Counted from the first letter of the stretch, positions 21,236 to 31,122 are shown. The stretch: 64,000 nucleotides of DNA from Pseudomonas sp. HN11 (GCF_021390155.1 NZ_CP089985.1:5659501-5723500); one strand, 5' to 3'. Made by a program: numbers and translations. Notes: generated by a model from the letters alone, not told the origin.

Positions 21236-22939
21236 ATGAGCATTCCGTCCAGCACCATCAGCAAGACCAATCGCCACCCCGCCGACGGCAAGAAACCCAT
21301 CACCATCTTTGGCCCGGACTTCCCGTTTGCCTTTGATGACTGGATCGAGCACCCCGCCGGCCTGGGCAGCATCCCCGCCGCCCACCACGGTGCCGAAGTG
21401 GCGATTGTCGGTGCCGGGATCGCGGGCCTGGTGGCCGCCTATGAGCTGATGAAGCTGGGCCTCAAGCCCGTGGTGTACGAAGCCTCTAAAATGGGTGGCC
21501 GCCTGCGCTCCCAAGCGTTTGAAGGCGCCGATGGCATCATTGCCGAGCTGGGCGGCATGCGCTTCCCGGTGTCGTCCACTGCGTTCTATCACTATGTCGA
21601 CAAGCTCGGGCTGGAAACCAAACCCTTTCCCAACCCACTGACCCCGGCATCCGGCAGCACGGTGATCGACCTCGAAGGCCAAACCCACTACGCCGAAAAA
21701 CTCTCCGATTTGCCAGCGCTTTTCCAGGAAGTCGCTGACGCCTGGGCGGATGCGCTGGAAACGGGGTCGCAGTTCGGTGATATCCAGCAAGCCATTCGCG
21801 ACCGCGATGTGCCGCGCCTCAAAGCGCTGTGGAACAAGCTGATACCGCTGTGGGACGACCGTACCTTCTACGACTTCGTCGCCACCTCCAAGGCGTTCGC
21901 CAAGCTGTCGTTTCATCATCGTGAAGTGTTCGGCCAAGTGGGTTTCGGCACTGGCGGCTGGGACTCGGACTTCCCCAACTCCATGCTGGAAATCTTCCGC
22001 GTGGTGATGACCAACTGCGACGACCATCAGCACTTGGTCGTCGGCGGCGTGGCCCAGGTGCCGATGGGCATCTGGCGCCATGTACCGGAGCGTTGCGCCC
22101 ACTGGCCGTCGGGCACCAGTCTGAGTTCGCTGCATCGCGGTGCGCCACGGGCCGGGGTGAAGCGCATTGCCCATGCCGCCGATGGTCGTTTCGCCGTCAC
22201 CGACAACTACGGCGACACCCGCGAATACGCCGCCGTGCTGACCACCTGCCAAAGCTGGCTGCTGACCACCCAGATCGAATGCGACGAAACCCTGTTCTCG
22301 CAAAAGATGTGGATGGCCCTGGACCGCACGCGCTACATGCAATCGTCGAAAACCTTCGTGATGGTCGACCGCCCGTTCTGGAAAGACAAAGACCCGGAAA
22401 CCGGCCGCGACCTGATGAGCATGACCCTCACCGACCGCCTGACCCGTGGTACCTATCTTTTCGATAACGGCGACGACAAGCCAGGTGTGATCTGCCTGTC
22501 GTACTCGTGGATGAGCGACGCGCTCAAGATGCTGCCGCAGCCCATCGACAAGCGCGTAAAACTGGCCCTCGACGCGTTGAAAAAGATCTACCCGAAGGTT
22601 GATATCAAGGCGCGCATCATCGGTGACCCCATCACCGTGTCGTGGGAGGCTGACCCACACTTCCTCGGGGCTTTCAAAGGCGCGCTGCCGGGCCACTATC
22701 GCTACAACCAGCGGATGTATGCGCACTTCATGCAGAAGGACATGCCCGCCGAACAACGTGGGATTTTTATCGCCGGTGATGATGTGTCCTGGACCCCGGC
22801 CTGGGTCGAAGGCGCGGTGCAGACCTCGCTGAACGCGGTGTGGGGCATCATGACCCACTTCGGTGGCAGCACTCCCCCGGAGAACCCAGGGCCGGGTGAT
22901 GTCTTCGATCAAATCGGGCCAATCGCCCTGGCCGATTAA
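21236..22939 (+). CDS. davB: L-lysine 2-monooxygenase DavB (flavin amine oxidase family)
   Basis: A 567-residue FAD enzyme of the tryptophan 2-monooxygenase/amine oxidase family. The dinucleotide motif VGAGIAGL lies near residues 58-65, followed by VVYEASKMGGRLRS; the C-terminal FAD motif is GIFIAGDDVSWTPAWVEGA. The neighbour encodes a 264-residue nitrilase-type amidase. That pairing fits DavB, which converts L-lysine to 5-aminopentanamide, and the length is close to the P. putida protein (about 560). A tryptophan or other amino acid monooxygenase cannot be excluded, but the synteny (Lrp, davB, davA, pqqF) favours lysine. davA starts ten bases downstream. Confidence 0.87.
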   Translation: MSIPSSTISKTNRHPADGKKPITIFGPDFPFAFDDWIEHPAGLGSIPAAHHGAEVAIVGAGIAGLVAAYELMKLGLKPVVYEASKMGGRLRSQAFEGADGIIAELGGMRFPVSSTAFYHYVDKLGLETKPFPNPLTPASGSTVIDLEGQTHYAEKLSDLPALFQEVADAWADALETGSQFGDIQQAIRDRDVPRLKALWNKLIPLWDDRTFYDFVATSKAFAKLSFHHREVFGQVGFGTGGWDSDFPNSMLEIFRVVMTNCDDHQHLVVGGVAQVPMGIWRHVPERCAHWPSGTSLSSLHRGAPRAGVKRIAHAADGRFAVTDNYGDTREYAAVLTTCQSWLLTTQIECDETLFSQKMWMALDRTRYMQSSKTFVMVDRPFWKDKDPETGRDLMSMTLTDRLTRGTYLFDNGDDKPGVICLSYSWMSDALKMLPQPIDKRVKLALDALKKIYPKVDIKARIIGDPITVSWEADPHFLGAFKGALPGHYRYNQRMYAHFMQKDMPAEQRGIFIAGDDVSWTPAWVEGAVQTSLNAVWGIMTHFGGSTPPENPGPGDVFDQIGPIALAD

Positions 22940-22949
22940 GGAGGTGAAC

Positions 22950-23744
22950 ATGCGCGTCGCCCTGTACCAATGCCCACCGTTGCCGCTGGATGTAGCCGGC
23001 AATCTCAAGCGATTACACCAATTGGCGCACGAGGCGTCCGGCGCCGATGTGCTGGTGCTGCCGGAGATGTTCCTCACCGGCTACAACATCGGTGCCGAAG
23101 CTGTTGGCGCACTGGCCGAGGCGCAGGATGGGCCGTCGGCGCAGGCGATTGGCGAATTGGCCAAAAGCGCTGGGCTGGCGATTCTGTACGGTTACCCGGA
23201 GCGGGCCGAGGATGGCCAGATCTACAACGCCGTGCAGTTGATCGACGCCCACGGCCAGCAGCTGTGCAACTACCGCAAGACTCACCTGTTTGGTGACCTG
23301 GACCACTCGATGTTCAGCACCGGCGACGATGATTTCCCACTGGTGGAGCTCAACGGCTGGAAGCTCGGCTTCCTGATCTGCTACGACCTGGAATTTCCGG
23401 AAAACACCCGACGCCTGGCCCTGGCCGGTGCCGAATTGATCATGGTACCTACCGCCAATATGGTGCCGTTCGACTTTGTCGCCGACGTCACTGTGCGGGC
23501 GCGGGCCTTCGAGAACCAATGTTACGTGGCCTACGCCAATTACTGCGGGCACGAAGGCGAGATCCAGTACTGCGGGCAAAGCAGTATTGCCGCACCGAAT
23601 GGCCAGCGCATTGCCCAGGCCGGATTGGACGAAGCACTGATCGTCGGGGAGTTGGATCGCCAGTCGATACTGGACGCCCGTGCCGCCAATCACTACCTGC
23701 AAGACCGTCGCCCCGAGTTGTACGGCGCGCTGCACAAGCCCTGA
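22950..23744 (+). CDS. davA: 5-aminopentanamidase DavA (nitrilase superfamily)
   Basis: Hydrolyses 5-aminopentanamide, the DavB product, to 5-aminovalerate and ammonia. The nitrilase triad is visible: Glu39 in VLPEMF, Lys110 in YRKTHLF and Cys144 in LICYDLEFPE. I chose ATG 22950, which has the near-perfect SD AAGGAGGTGAAC and gives 264 residues, the length of P. putida DavA. The genes for the next steps (davT, davD) are not in the window. 5-Aminovalerate must be passed to enzymes encoded elsewhere. Confidence 0.9.
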   Translation: MRVALYQCPPLPLDVAGNLKRLHQLAHEASGADVLVLPEMFLTGYNIGAEAVGALAEAQDGPSAQAIGELAKSAGLAILYGYPERAEDGQIYNAVQLIDAHGQQLCNYRKTHLFGDLDHSMFSTGDDDFPLVELNGWKLGFLICYDLEFPENTRRLALAGAELIMVPTANMVPFDFVADVTVRARAFENQCYVAYANYCGHEGEIQYCGQSSIAAPNGQRIAQAGLDEALIVGELDRQSILDARAANHYLQDRRPELYGALHKP

Positions 23745-23792
23745 TCCAGCCGGTTTGTTAGCATAGGCACATCCCACGTTTTGGAAGTGCCC

Positions 23793-26132
23793 ATGCCTGC
23801 GCCGGCCCACCCTCATCCTCTCCATCTGACCCTGGCCAATGGCTTGCGGGTTTCCTTGCAGCACGCGCCGCGTTTGAAGCGGTGCGCTGCCGTTCTACGG
23901 GTGGCGGCAGGCAGCCATGACGTGCCGCTGGCGTGGCCGGGGTTAGCGCATTTCCTCGAACATCTGTTGTTCCTCGGTACCGAGCGTTTTCCCACAGACG
24001 AGGGGTTGATGGCCTACGTGCAACGTCATGGAGGCCAGGTCAATGCCAGCACCCGTGAGCGCACCACGGACTTCTTCTTTGAACTGCCGGCTGCAACGTT
24101 CGCCGGTGGGCTGGAGCGGTTGACGGACATGCTGACCCACCCGCGCCTGGCGCTGGAGGATCAACTGCGCGAGCGCGAGGTGCTGCACGCGGAGTTCGTC
24201 GCCTGGTCCCAGGATGCCAAGGCCCAGCAGCAGGTTGCGTTGCTGCAAGGCCTGGCGGCGGATCATCCGCTACGGGGTTTTCACGCAGGCAACCGCGACA
24301 GCCTGCCGGTCGAGCGGGAGGCATTTCAGCAGGCGTTACGGGAGTTCCATGCGCAGTTCTATCAGAGCGCGCAGATGACCTTGAGCCTGGCTGGCCCTCA
24401 GCCGCTGGAAGCGCTGGAAGACTTGGCAAAGCGGTTCAGTGAACAACTGGCCTCAGGGTCTCTACGCCCACAATCCCCGCCACCGGCATTGATGCAGGGA
24501 CCCGCGCAAAGCTATCGGCACATCGCCGATAATCACCTGCACCACGTCATCACCTGTGGCGCGCCACGGGAAGCGCTGGAGTTTCTCTGCACCTGGCTTA
24601 AGGCTTCGGCACCCGGCGGGTTGCTGGCTGAGCTGAAGGCACAAAAGCTGGCCAGTTCACTGCAGGCGTCGGTGCTTTACGACTTCGCTGGGCAAGCGGT
24701 GTTGGATATCGACTTCACCACCCAAGACGAACCAGCCACGCGGATTGAGGCATTGCTGAACGACTGGCTGAGCTTTTTCGCACAGAGCGACTGGACTTCT
24801 CTGCGGGAAGAATTCGCGCTGTTGGCGGCTCGTCAACAGCAGGTCCGAGGTGCCCTTGCGTTGGCCCAAAACGACAGCCAAGGCCTATCGGAACAGGACG
24901 TCGTCGCCCTCAAAGCCATGCTTGATTCGCTGAACCTGCAGCCCTCCGAGCACTCATGGCAACTGCCGCTGAGCAATCCCTTCCTGCGCCCACCGGTCAA
25001 GGAAGAACGCGCCGGCCTGATTCGCGGCCAGACCAGCGCTCACCGAGGGTTGCGCACTTTTGCCCAGGATCGCTCCCGCGGGCGTCGGGATGTGTCGGCG
25101 CTGGCTTTCAGCCAGGCAGTGGCGAGTGACAGTGATGAAGGTGCGCTGTATCTGCAATGGCAGTCTGCACCGTCCGATCTGGAAAGCGCCGTGCAATCGT
25201 TGCGCGAAAATGCCCGGCAGGCGGGCGTCGACTTGTCGTTCGAAAGCCTGGGCAACAACGCGCTGGTGAAGATGGTTGGGCTACAGGAGCCCATTCCAGC
25301 GGTGCTGGACGTATTGGCGCAAAGCCTGAGCGAGCCTCAAGCCGCCCGAACTGTCTCGCCGCCCATGATTGCCATCCGAACCTTGCTCAAGGCGCTGCCC
25401 GCTTGCTGCACGCCGCTTCTGCCCGAATCGACATCCTGGGCCACCGCGCGCTGGCAAGGCCTGGCGCTGGGCTTCTGCGCCGCGCACGAAGCCGCGATCA
25501 AAACCGCAGCAGCACGACTGCCCGGGCAACCCGCAAACCTTATTCACGTCGAGCCATCCCTAAGCGGCCAACGTATCTGGCATGAGGTGGAAACCGACTC
25601 AACCGACGCCGCCCTGCTGCTGTTTTGCCCTGCACCCGGACAGTCTTTGGCCGATGAAGCCGCATGGCGACTGCTCGGCCATTTGCTCCAGGGGTCGTTC
25701 TACCATCGCCTGCGGGTAGAGTTACAAATCGGCTACGCCGTGTTCAGCAGCATCCGACAGATAAACGGCCAGACCGGCCTGCTGTTCGGCGTGCAATCTC
25801 CCAGTGTGACGCTGGAAGGCATTGCCGACCACCTGCAAACCTTCCTGAAACAACTGCCTAAGCTGATCGATTGCAGCGAATCGGGCTACCTGGCCCTGGC
25901 ACAACAGTTCTCGGCCCAGACGCTGTCCAACGCCCAAGCCGCCGAACTGCTATGGCACGCCCACCTGGCAGGCCATCCGTCAGGTTATCTGGATCAACTG
26001 CAATTCCACATTAAAACCTGTACCCGCGAAGCGTTGCAGCTTGCTGCCCAGCAATTGAACGACGCTACAGGCGGCTGGCGCTGCGTCGCCAACGGCCCGC
26101 GCCGCTCGGCTATCTGGCAAGCGCCAGACTGA
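23793..26132 (+). CDS. pqqF: Pyrroloquinoline quinone biosynthesis protein PqqF (M16 zinc protease)
   Basis: A 779-residue insulinase-family metalloprotease that processes the cross-linked PqqA peptide. The inverted zinc motif is His53-Phe-Leu-Glu56-His57 (HFLEH) with the downstream glutamate in EREVLHAEF. The second, degenerate M16 half follows. ATG 23793 gives MPAPAHPHPLHL; an in-frame TTG twelve bases upstream is less likely. As in other fluorescent pseudomonads it precedes pqqA, here by about 160 bases with its own regulatory region. Confidence 0.93.
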   Translation: MPAPAHPHPLHLTLANGLRVSLQHAPRLKRCAAVLRVAAGSHDVPLAWPGLAHFLEHLLFLGTERFPTDEGLMAYVQRHGGQVNASTRERTTDFFFELPAATFAGGLERLTDMLTHPRLALEDQLREREVLHAEFVAWSQDAKAQQQVALLQGLAADHPLRGFHAGNRDSLPVEREAFQQALREFHAQFYQSAQMTLSLAGPQPLEALEDLAKRFSEQLASGSLRPQSPPPALMQGPAQSYRHIADNHLHHVITCGAPREALEFLCTWLKASAPGGLLAELKAQKLASSLQASVLYDFAGQAVLDIDFTTQDEPATRIEALLNDWLSFFAQSDWTSLREEFALLAARQQQVRGALALAQNDSQGLSEQDVVALKAMLDSLNLQPSEHSWQLPLSNPFLRPPVKEERAGLIRGQTSAHRGLRTFAQDRSRGRRDVSALAFSQAVASDSDEGALYLQWQSAPSDLESAVQSLRENARQAGVDLSFESLGNNALVKMVGLQEPIPAVLDVLAQSLSEPQAARTVSPPMIAIRTLLKALPACCTPLLPESTSWATARWQGLALGFCAAHEAAIKTAAARLPGQPANLIHVEPSLSGQRIWHEVETDSTDAALLLFCPAPGQSLADEAAWRLLGHLLQGSFYHRLRVELQIGYAVFSSIRQINGQTGLLFGVQSPSVTLEGIADHLQTFLKQLPKLIDCSESGYLALAQQFSAQTLSNAQAAELLWHAHLAGHPSGYLDQLQFHIKTCTREALQLAAQQLNDATGGWRCVANGPRRSAIWQAPD

Positions 26133-26291
26133 TCATTGCCGCCTTTGCAAAAAGCTTTTTCCACCAAGACAGCGCTAACTTGAAAAGAATTGAGTAACAT
26201 TCCTACGCACACATCTGAACATCTCCGACTGGAGGTGGACTATATGTATTACTTGGTAGTAAACGTCCCATCCCTTCGTAGGAGTAAGAAT

Positions 26292-26366
26292 ATGACCTGG
26301 TCCAAACCTGCTTACACTGATCTGCGCATCGGTTTCGAAGTCACCATGTACTTCGCCAGCCGATAA
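26292..26366 (+). CDS. pqqA: Coenzyme PQQ precursor peptide PqqA
   Basis: A 24-residue precursor peptide, [14 protein letters not shown] then [10 protein letters not shown], in which Glu16 and Tyr20 are cross-linked by PqqE and become PQQ. The SD AGGAG lies at 26280-26284. An in-frame ATG at 26244, with an even better SD (GGAGG at 26231-26235, eight bases away), would add 16 residues: [16 protein letters not shown]. Both starts look usable; the short form matches the usual family length. A terminator-like hairpin follows at once, consistent with strong pqqA expression and weaker read-through to pqqB. Confidence 0.96.
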   Translation: MTWSKPAYTDLRIGFEVTMYFASR

Positions 26367-26381
26367 TCCGCTGGGTAATAC

Positions 26382-26414
26382 AACGCCTCGGTTCGCCCGG
26401 GGCGTTTTTGTTTT
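26382..26414 (+). terminator. Attenuator-type hairpin between pqqA and pqqB
   Basis: AACGCCTCG (26382-26390) pairs with CGGGGCGTT (26398-26406) in a 9-bp stem with one wobble and a seven-base loop, followed by TTTGTTTT. Placed between the peptide gene and the enzyme genes, it is likely a partial terminator that gives excess PqqA transcript. Confidence 0.8.
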
Positions 26415-26432
26415 GAGCTTGATGGAGCTGCC

Positions 26433-27344
26433 ATGTTTGTCCAGATTCTAGGTTCCGCCGCCGGCGGTGGGTTCCCGCAGTGGAACTGCAACTGCGTGAA
26501 CTGCGCAGGTTTTCGTGATGGCAGCCTGCGGGCCCAGGCGCGTACCCAGTCGTCCATCGCGCTCTCCGACGACGGTGTGAACTGGGTACTGTGCAACGCC
26601 TCGCCGGATATCCGCGCGCAACTCCAAGGCTTTGCACCGATGCAACCCGGCCGCGCCCTGCGGGACACCGGCATCAGCGCGATCATCCTGATGGACAGCC
26701 AGATCGACCACACCACCGGCCTGTTGAGCCTGCGCGAAGGCTGCCCACACCAAGTGTGGTGCACCGACATGGTCCATGAAGACCTGAGCACCGGCTTCCC
26801 ACTGTTCACCATGCTCACCCACTGGAACGGCGGCCTGGCCTGGAACCGCATCGAGCTGGACGCCAGCTTCACCATCCCGGCCTGCCCCAACCTGCGTTTC
26901 ACCCCACTGCCACTGCGCAGTGCAGCGCCGCCCTACTCGCCGCATCGCTTCGACCCGCACCCTGGCGACAACATCGGCCTGATCGTCGAAGACCTGCGCA
27001 CCGGCGGCAAACTGTTCTACGCGCCGGGGCTGGGCAAGGTCGACGCGCCATTACTGGAGATCATGGCCGGCAGCGACTGCCTGCTGGTGGACGGCACGAT
27101 GTGGGATGACGATGAAATGCAACGCCGTGGCGTCGGCACCCGCACCGGCCGCGAGATGGGCCATCTGGCGCAAAACGGCACCGGCGGCATGCTTGAAGTG
27201 CTGGAACAGTTGCCCGAGCAGCGCAAGGTACTTATCCACATCAACAACACCAACCCGATCCTCGATGAAGACTCTCCCGAGCGAGCGGAGCTGGTGCGGC
27301 GCAATGTCGAAGTGGCTTACGACGGCATGAGCATTGAATTGTAG
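26433..27344 (+). CDS. pqqB: PQQ biosynthesis protein PqqB (metallo-hydrolase fold)
   Basis: A 303-residue metallo-beta-lactamase-fold protein shown in other species to hydroxylate the tyrosine part of the PQQ intermediate. Family blocks are [20 protein letters not shown] at the start, then RTQSSIALS and [14 protein letters not shown]. Its cysteine-rich N-terminus is typical. ATG 26433 follows an SD-like GATGGAG. It is the first gene after the pqqA attenuator, and pqqC begins eleven bases beyond its stop. Confidence 0.96.
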   Translation: MFVQILGSAAGGGFPQWNCNCVNCAGFRDGSLRAQARTQSSIALSDDGVNWVLCNASPDIRAQLQGFAPMQPGRALRDTGISAIILMDSQIDHTTGLLSLREGCPHQVWCTDMVHEDLSTGFPLFTMLTHWNGGLAWNRIELDASFTIPACPNLRFTPLPLRSAAPPYSPHRFDPHPGDNIGLIVEDLRTGGKLFYAPGLGKVDAPLLEIMAGSDCLLVDGTMWDDDEMQRRGVGTRTGREMGHLAQNGTGGMLEVLEQLPEQRKVLIHINNTNPILDEDSPERAELVRRNVEVAYDGMSIEL

Positions 27345-27355
27345 GAGTGATCGAA

Positions 27356-28108
27356 ATGACTGACACGCCATTGACCACCGTTGAATTCGAAGCCGCCCTG
27401 CGCGCCAAGGGCGCCTTCTACCATATTCATCACCCGTACCACGTGGCGATGTACGAAGGCCGCGCCACCCGTGAGCAGATCCAGGGCTGGGTCGCCAACC
27501 GTTTCTACTATCAGGTGAACATCCCCCTGAAAGACGCTGCGATCCTGGCCAATTGCCCGGACCGCGAGATCCGCCGTGAGTGGATTCAGCGCCTGCTCGA
27601 CCACGATGGCGCCCCCGGTGAAGACGGCGGTATCGAAGCCTGGCTGCGCCTGGGCCAGGCGGTTGGCCTCGACCCGGACCAGCTGCGCTCGCAGGAATTG
27701 GTGCTGCCCGGCGTACGATTCGCGGTAGATGCCTACGTCAACTTCGCCCGCCGCGCCAGTTGGCAAGAAGCCGCCAGCAGCTCACTGACAGAACTGTTCG
27801 CGCCGCAGATCCACCAGTCACGCCTCGACAGCTGGCCGCAGCATTACCCGTGGATCGACCCGGCCGGCTACGAATACTTCCGCACCCGCCTCGGCCAGGC
27901 TCGCCGCGATGTGGAACACGGATTGGCGATCACCCTGCAGCACTACACCACCCGTGAAGGCCAGGAACGCATGCTGGAAATTCTCCAGTTCAAACTGGAC
28001 ATCCTGTGGAGCATGCTGGATGCCATGAGCATGGCCTATGAACTCAACCGCCCGCCGTATCACAGCGTGACCGCGCAGCGGGTATGGCATAAAGGGATCA
28101 CCCTATGA
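27356..28108 (+). CDS. pqqC: Pyrroloquinoline-quinone synthase PqqC
   Basis: Cofactor-free oxidase that carries out the final ring closure and eight-electron oxidation to PQQ. The 250-residue all-helical protein contains [14 protein letters not shown] and [13 protein letters not shown], hallmarks of this family. I chose ATG 27356, preceded by TAGGAG, giving [11 protein letters not shown]; a GTG nine bases upstream is in frame but lacks the spacing. The stop overlaps pqqD in ATGA, so coupling is likely. Confidence 0.97.
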   Translation: MTDTPLTTVEFEAALRAKGAFYHIHHPYHVAMYEGRATREQIQGWVANRFYYQVNIPLKDAAILANCPDREIRREWIQRLLDHDGAPGEDGGIEAWLRLGQAVGLDPDQLRSQELVLPGVRFAVDAYVNFARRASWQEAASSSLTELFAPQIHQSRLDSWPQHYPWIDPAGYEYFRTRLGQARRDVEHGLAITLQHYTTREGQERMLEILQFKLDILWSMLDAMSMAYELNRPPYHSVTAQRVWHKGITL

Positions 28109-28380
28109 GCTTTGATCGCAGCAGAATACCGACCTGGCGCCAGGGCTATCGCTACCAGTACGAGCCTGCGCAAAAAGGCCACGTGTTGCTCTACCCCGAA
28201 GGCATGATCAAGCTCAACGACAGCGCCGCGCTGATCGGTGGCTTGATCGACGGCGAGCGCGACGTGGCGGCGATCATCGCCGAGCTGGATAAACAGTTCC
28301 CCGGCGTGCCGGAGCTTGGCGAAGACATCGAGCAATTCATGGAGGTCGCCCGTGCCGAGCACTGGATCACCCTTGCCTGA
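28105..28380 (+). CDS. pqqD: PQQ biosynthesis peptide chaperone PqqD
   Basis: A 91-residue RiPP recognition element that binds PqqA and presents it to PqqE. The winged-helix-like sequence includes [19 protein letters not shown] and [14 protein letters not shown]. Start ATG 28105 overlaps the pqqC stop by four bases. Its 3' end overlaps the 5' end of pqqE by 29 bases, which suggests tight co-translation of the two partner proteins. Confidence 0.95.
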   Translation: MSFDRSRIPTWRQGYRYQYEPAQKGHVLLYPEGMIKLNDSAALIGGLIDGERDVAAIIAELDKQFPGVPELGEDIEQFMEVARAEHWITLA

Positions 28381-29503
28381 GAAGCCAGCCATCGGCCTGC
28401 CGCTATGGTTGCTGGCCGAGCTGACCTACCGCTGCCCATTGCAGTGCCCGTATTGCTCCAACCCGTTGGACTTTGCCGAGCAGGGCAAGGAGCTGACCAC
28501 CGAACAGTGGTTCAAGGTATTTCGCGAAGCCCGCGAGATGGGTGCCGCACAGTTGGGGTTTTCCGGCGGTGAACCACTGGTGCGCAAGGACCTTGCCGAG
28601 CTGATCGGCGAAGCGCGCAGGCTTGGGTTCTATACCAACTTGATCACCTCCGGCATCGGCCTGACCGAGCAGAAGATCAGCGATTTCAAGAAGGCCGGTC
28701 TGGACCATATCCAGATCAGCTTCCAGGCCAGCGACGAACAGGTAAACAACCTGCTGGCCGGCTCGAAAAAAGCCTTCGCACAAAAACTGGAAATGGCCCG
28801 AGCGGTGAAGGCACACGGTTACCCGATGGTGCTGAACTTCGTGACCCATCGGCACAACATCGACAAGATCGACCGCATCATCGAGCTGTGTATCGCGCTT
28901 GAGGCAGACTTTGTCGAGCTTGCCACCTGCCAGTTCTACGGCTGGGCGCAGCTCAATCGTGTGGGGTTGTTGCCAACCCAGGAACAGCTGGTGCGCGCCG
29001 AACGCATCACCAACGAATACCGCGCCAAGCTGGAAGCCGAAGGCCACCCGTGCAAGCTGATCTTTGTCACGCCGGATTACTACGAGGAGCGCCCGAAGGC
29101 CTGCATGAACGGCTGGGGCAGTATCTTTCTGACAGTAACGCCAGACGGCACCGCACTGCCCTGTCACGGCGCCCGACAGATGCCGGTGCAATTTCCCAAC
29201 GTGCGCGAGCACAGCATGCAGCACATCTGGTACGACTCGTTTGGCTTCAACCGCTTTCGTGGCTACGACTGGATGCCCGAACCATGCCGTTCTTGCGATG
29301 AAAAGGAAAAGGACTTCGGCGGCTGCCGATGCCAGGCCTTCATGCTCACGGGAGACGCGAGCAATGCCGACCCGGTGTGCAGCAAGTCCGAGCAGCACGG
29401 CATCATCCTGCAAGCGCGGGAAGAAGCCGAACACGCCACCCAGACCATCGAGCAGTTGGCCTTTCGCAACGAGCGCAACTCACGGCTCATCGCAAAAGGC
29501 TGA
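28352..29503 (+). CDS. pqqE: PqqA peptide cyclase PqqE (radical SAM/SPASM)
   Basis: Radical SAM enzyme that forms the carbon-carbon bond between Glu16 and Tyr20 of PqqA. The 4Fe-4S motif is C28-x3-C32-x2-C35 (CPLQCPYC), followed by [12 protein letters not shown]. The C-terminal SPASM cysteines are visible in [32 protein letters not shown] and VCSKSE. I chose GTG 28352 (383 residues) because GGAGG sits at 28341-28345. An ATG at 28316 would extend further into pqqD. It is the last pqq gene here. Confidence 0.95.
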   Translation: MPSTGSPLPEKPAIGLPLWLLAELTYRCPLQCPYCSNPLDFAEQGKELTTEQWFKVFREAREMGAAQLGFSGGEPLVRKDLAELIGEARRLGFYTNLITSGIGLTEQKISDFKKAGLDHIQISFQASDEQVNNLLAGSKKAFAQKLEMARAVKAHGYPMVLNFVTHRHNIDKIDRIIELCIALEADFVELATCQFYGWAQLNRVGLLPTQEQLVRAERITNEYRAKLEAEGHPCKLIFVTPDYYEERPKACMNGWGSIFLTVTPDGTALPCHGARQMPVQFPNVREHSMQHIWYDSFGFNRFRGYDWMPEPCRSCDEKEKDFGGCRCQAFMLTGDASNADPVCSKSEQHGIILQAREEAEHATQTIEQLAFRNERNSRLIAKG

Positions 29504-29508
29504 CGGCC

Positions 29509-29667
29509 TCAGCGTTTGGCGATGATGTAAACCGCGTGCACGATGCCGGGGATGTAGCCGCACAGGGTCAGCAGAATGTTCAGCCAGAACGCGCCGCCAA
29601 AACCTACTTGCAGGAACACACCCAGTGGCGGTAACAAAATGGCGATGATGATACGAATGAAATCCAT
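29509..29667 (-). CDS. YqaE/Pmp3 family small membrane protein
   Basis: A 52-residue protein with two hydrophobic segments, MDFIRIIIAILLPPLGVFLQ and FWLNILLTLCGYIPGIVHAV. The pattern fits the Pmp3/YqaE family (UPF0057), stress-related inner-membrane proteolipids of unclear mechanism. I chose ATG 29667, which has GGAG upstream and gives the family N-terminus. The frame is open to 29799 but that part is not conserved in character. It converges on pqqE with a five-base gap. Confidence 0.92.
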   Translation of the reverse strand: MDFIRIIIAILLPPLGVFLQVGFGGAFWLNILLTLCGYIPGIVHAVYIIAKR

Positions 29668-29779
29668 GGGGTCAGCTCCAGAAAATCGGCTCGTGTGAGC
29701 CGTGTAGCTAATCGACCTTGGGCGTTCGTGAGGGTTCAGTGGGATCTGGCGTTGGGCCATCCATCGTTGTTGCGCAGAC

Positions 29780-29820
29780 AAAAAAACGCCCCCAGCCAAA
29801 AGAATCAGGCCGGAGGCGCC
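29780..29820 (-). terminator. Intrinsic terminator after the class III aminotransferase
   Basis: On the minus strand GGCGCCTCCGGCC and GGCTGGGGGCG form an eleven-pair stem with two G-U pairs, followed by seven T. It lies 33 bases after the aminotransferase stop. Confidence 0.8.
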
Positions 29821-29853
29821 GCGTAGTCCGCGAGACGGTTCAGGAATAGGGCG

Positions 29854-31122
29854 TTAAACGGCGATGCCCTTGCGGCACTGCAGCTGTGCAGTGCGTACGC
29901 GGGAGAAGGCGCGGGCCAGGCGCAGGAGCATTTCGTCGATGTTGCTTTTGCTCACGGTCAGGGCCGGGGTGAAGCGCAGGCAGTCAGGTTGCGGGGCATT
30001 GATGATCAGGCCTTCGTGCAGGGCAGCTTTTACGACGGCTTGCGCCGAATCATCCGACAGCGTCAGGCCCCACATCAGGCCGTGACCGCGCAATTGACCG
30101 TGGTCGTAGCGGTAGGCCAGGCGGGCCAGGCCTTCGCCGAGGTAAAGGCCGGACTCACGCACTTGCTCCAGGAAGCCGTGCTCCAACACGGTATCGAGCA
30201 CCGCAACCCCGGCTGACGCCATCAGCGCATTGCCATGATGGGTGCCATCCAGTTCGCCCACTTCGAAACAGCAGGCCTTGCCGCGTGCCAGCAGCGCCGC
30301 CAGGGGTACGCCGCCGCCCAGGCCTTTGCCCAGGGTGATGATGTCAGCCCGTACGCCGTATTGCTGCTCGGCGAGCAGAGTGCCGCAGCGGCCAATGCCG
30401 GTGTGCACTTCGTCGAGGATCAGCAGGATGCCCAATTCGCGGCACAGCCGCTCGACCCCTTTGAGATAGTGCTCCGTCGCGGGGACCACGCCGGCCTCAC
30501 CCTGGATCGGCTCAAGCATGATCGCAACGGTTTGCGCATCGACTGCCGCATGCAGCGCTGGCAGGTCATTGAAGGGCACATGGCTGAAGCCCGGCAGGTG
30601 CGGTTCAAAACGATTGCCACGCTCACTCGCCGACGCCGACATCGCCGCAAAGCTGCGGCCGTGGCAACCACTGCTCGCGCTGATGATGCGGTAGGCGCCA
30701 CTGCGATGCAGTTGCCCCCATTTGCGCGCCAGCTTGATCGCCGCTTCGCAGGCTTCCGCGCCGCTGTTGAGCAGGTACGCCTGGTCGCTGCCGGTGCGAT
30801 GGCACAGGCGATCAACGAGGTTGAGTTGGGTGCGGTTATGCAGGCCGCTACCCGGATTGATCAGCGCCTGGGTCTGATCGGCCAAGGCCTTGATCAACAC
30901 CTGTGGGCTGTGGCCGAGGCTGTTGGCTGCGCCGCCCTGGTTGAAGTCCAGGTAAGCGCGGTCGTCGCTGTCCCACAGCCAGGAGCCCTGGCCGCGCACA
31001 AACACTTGAGCCGGCCGCGCCACTGTGGGCATCAGCGATTCGCTGGAAGGACTGTCGCCTGGTGTGTCGAGGATCAGGTCGTCGAGGCTCGGCGCGGGAC
31101 GGCGTATATTGAACAGGTTCAC
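29854..31122 (-). CDS. Class III PLP aminotransferase, acetylornithine/ornithine aminotransferase-like
   Basis: A 422-residue fold-type I aminotransferase. The PLP lysine is in LGKGLGGGVPLAALL and the ring-binding aspartate in LILDEVHTGIGRCG; an N-terminal LNSGAEACEAAIKLARK block binds phosphate. It resembles ArgD/OAT but differs at the N-terminus and is not in an arginine operon, so the substrate is open. Omega-amino acids such as 5-aminovalerate, GABA or ornithine are possible. It is divergent from the LysR gene at 31332, which may control it, and the region around 31201 has a direct repeat. Confidence 0.85.
   Translation of the reverse strand: MNLFNIRRPAPSLDDLILDTPGDSPSSESLMPTVARPAQVFVRGQGSWLWDSDDRAYLDFNQGGAANSLGHSPQVLIKALADQTQALINPGSGLHNRTQLNLVDRLCHRTGSDQAYLLNSGAEACEAAIKLARKWGQLHRSGAYRIISASSGCHGRSFAAMSASASERGNRFEPHLPGFSHVPFNDLPALHAAVDAQTVAIMLEPIQGEAGVVPATEHYLKGVERLCRELGILLILDEVHTGIGRCGTLLAEQQYGVRADIITLGKGLGGGVPLAALLARGKACCFEVGELDGTHHGNALMASAGVAVLDTVLEHGFLEQVRESGLYLGEGLARLAYRYDHGQLRGHGLMWGLTLSDDSAQAVVKAALHEGLIINAPQPDCLRFTPALTVSKSNIDEMLLRLARAFSRVRTAQLQCRKGIAV

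Noticed and set aside
26149..26160. AAAAAGCTTTTT palindrome after pqqF as a terminator
   Set aside because: The stem would have no loop and only A-T pairs apart from the centre; it is more likely just an AT-rich upstream element of pqqA.
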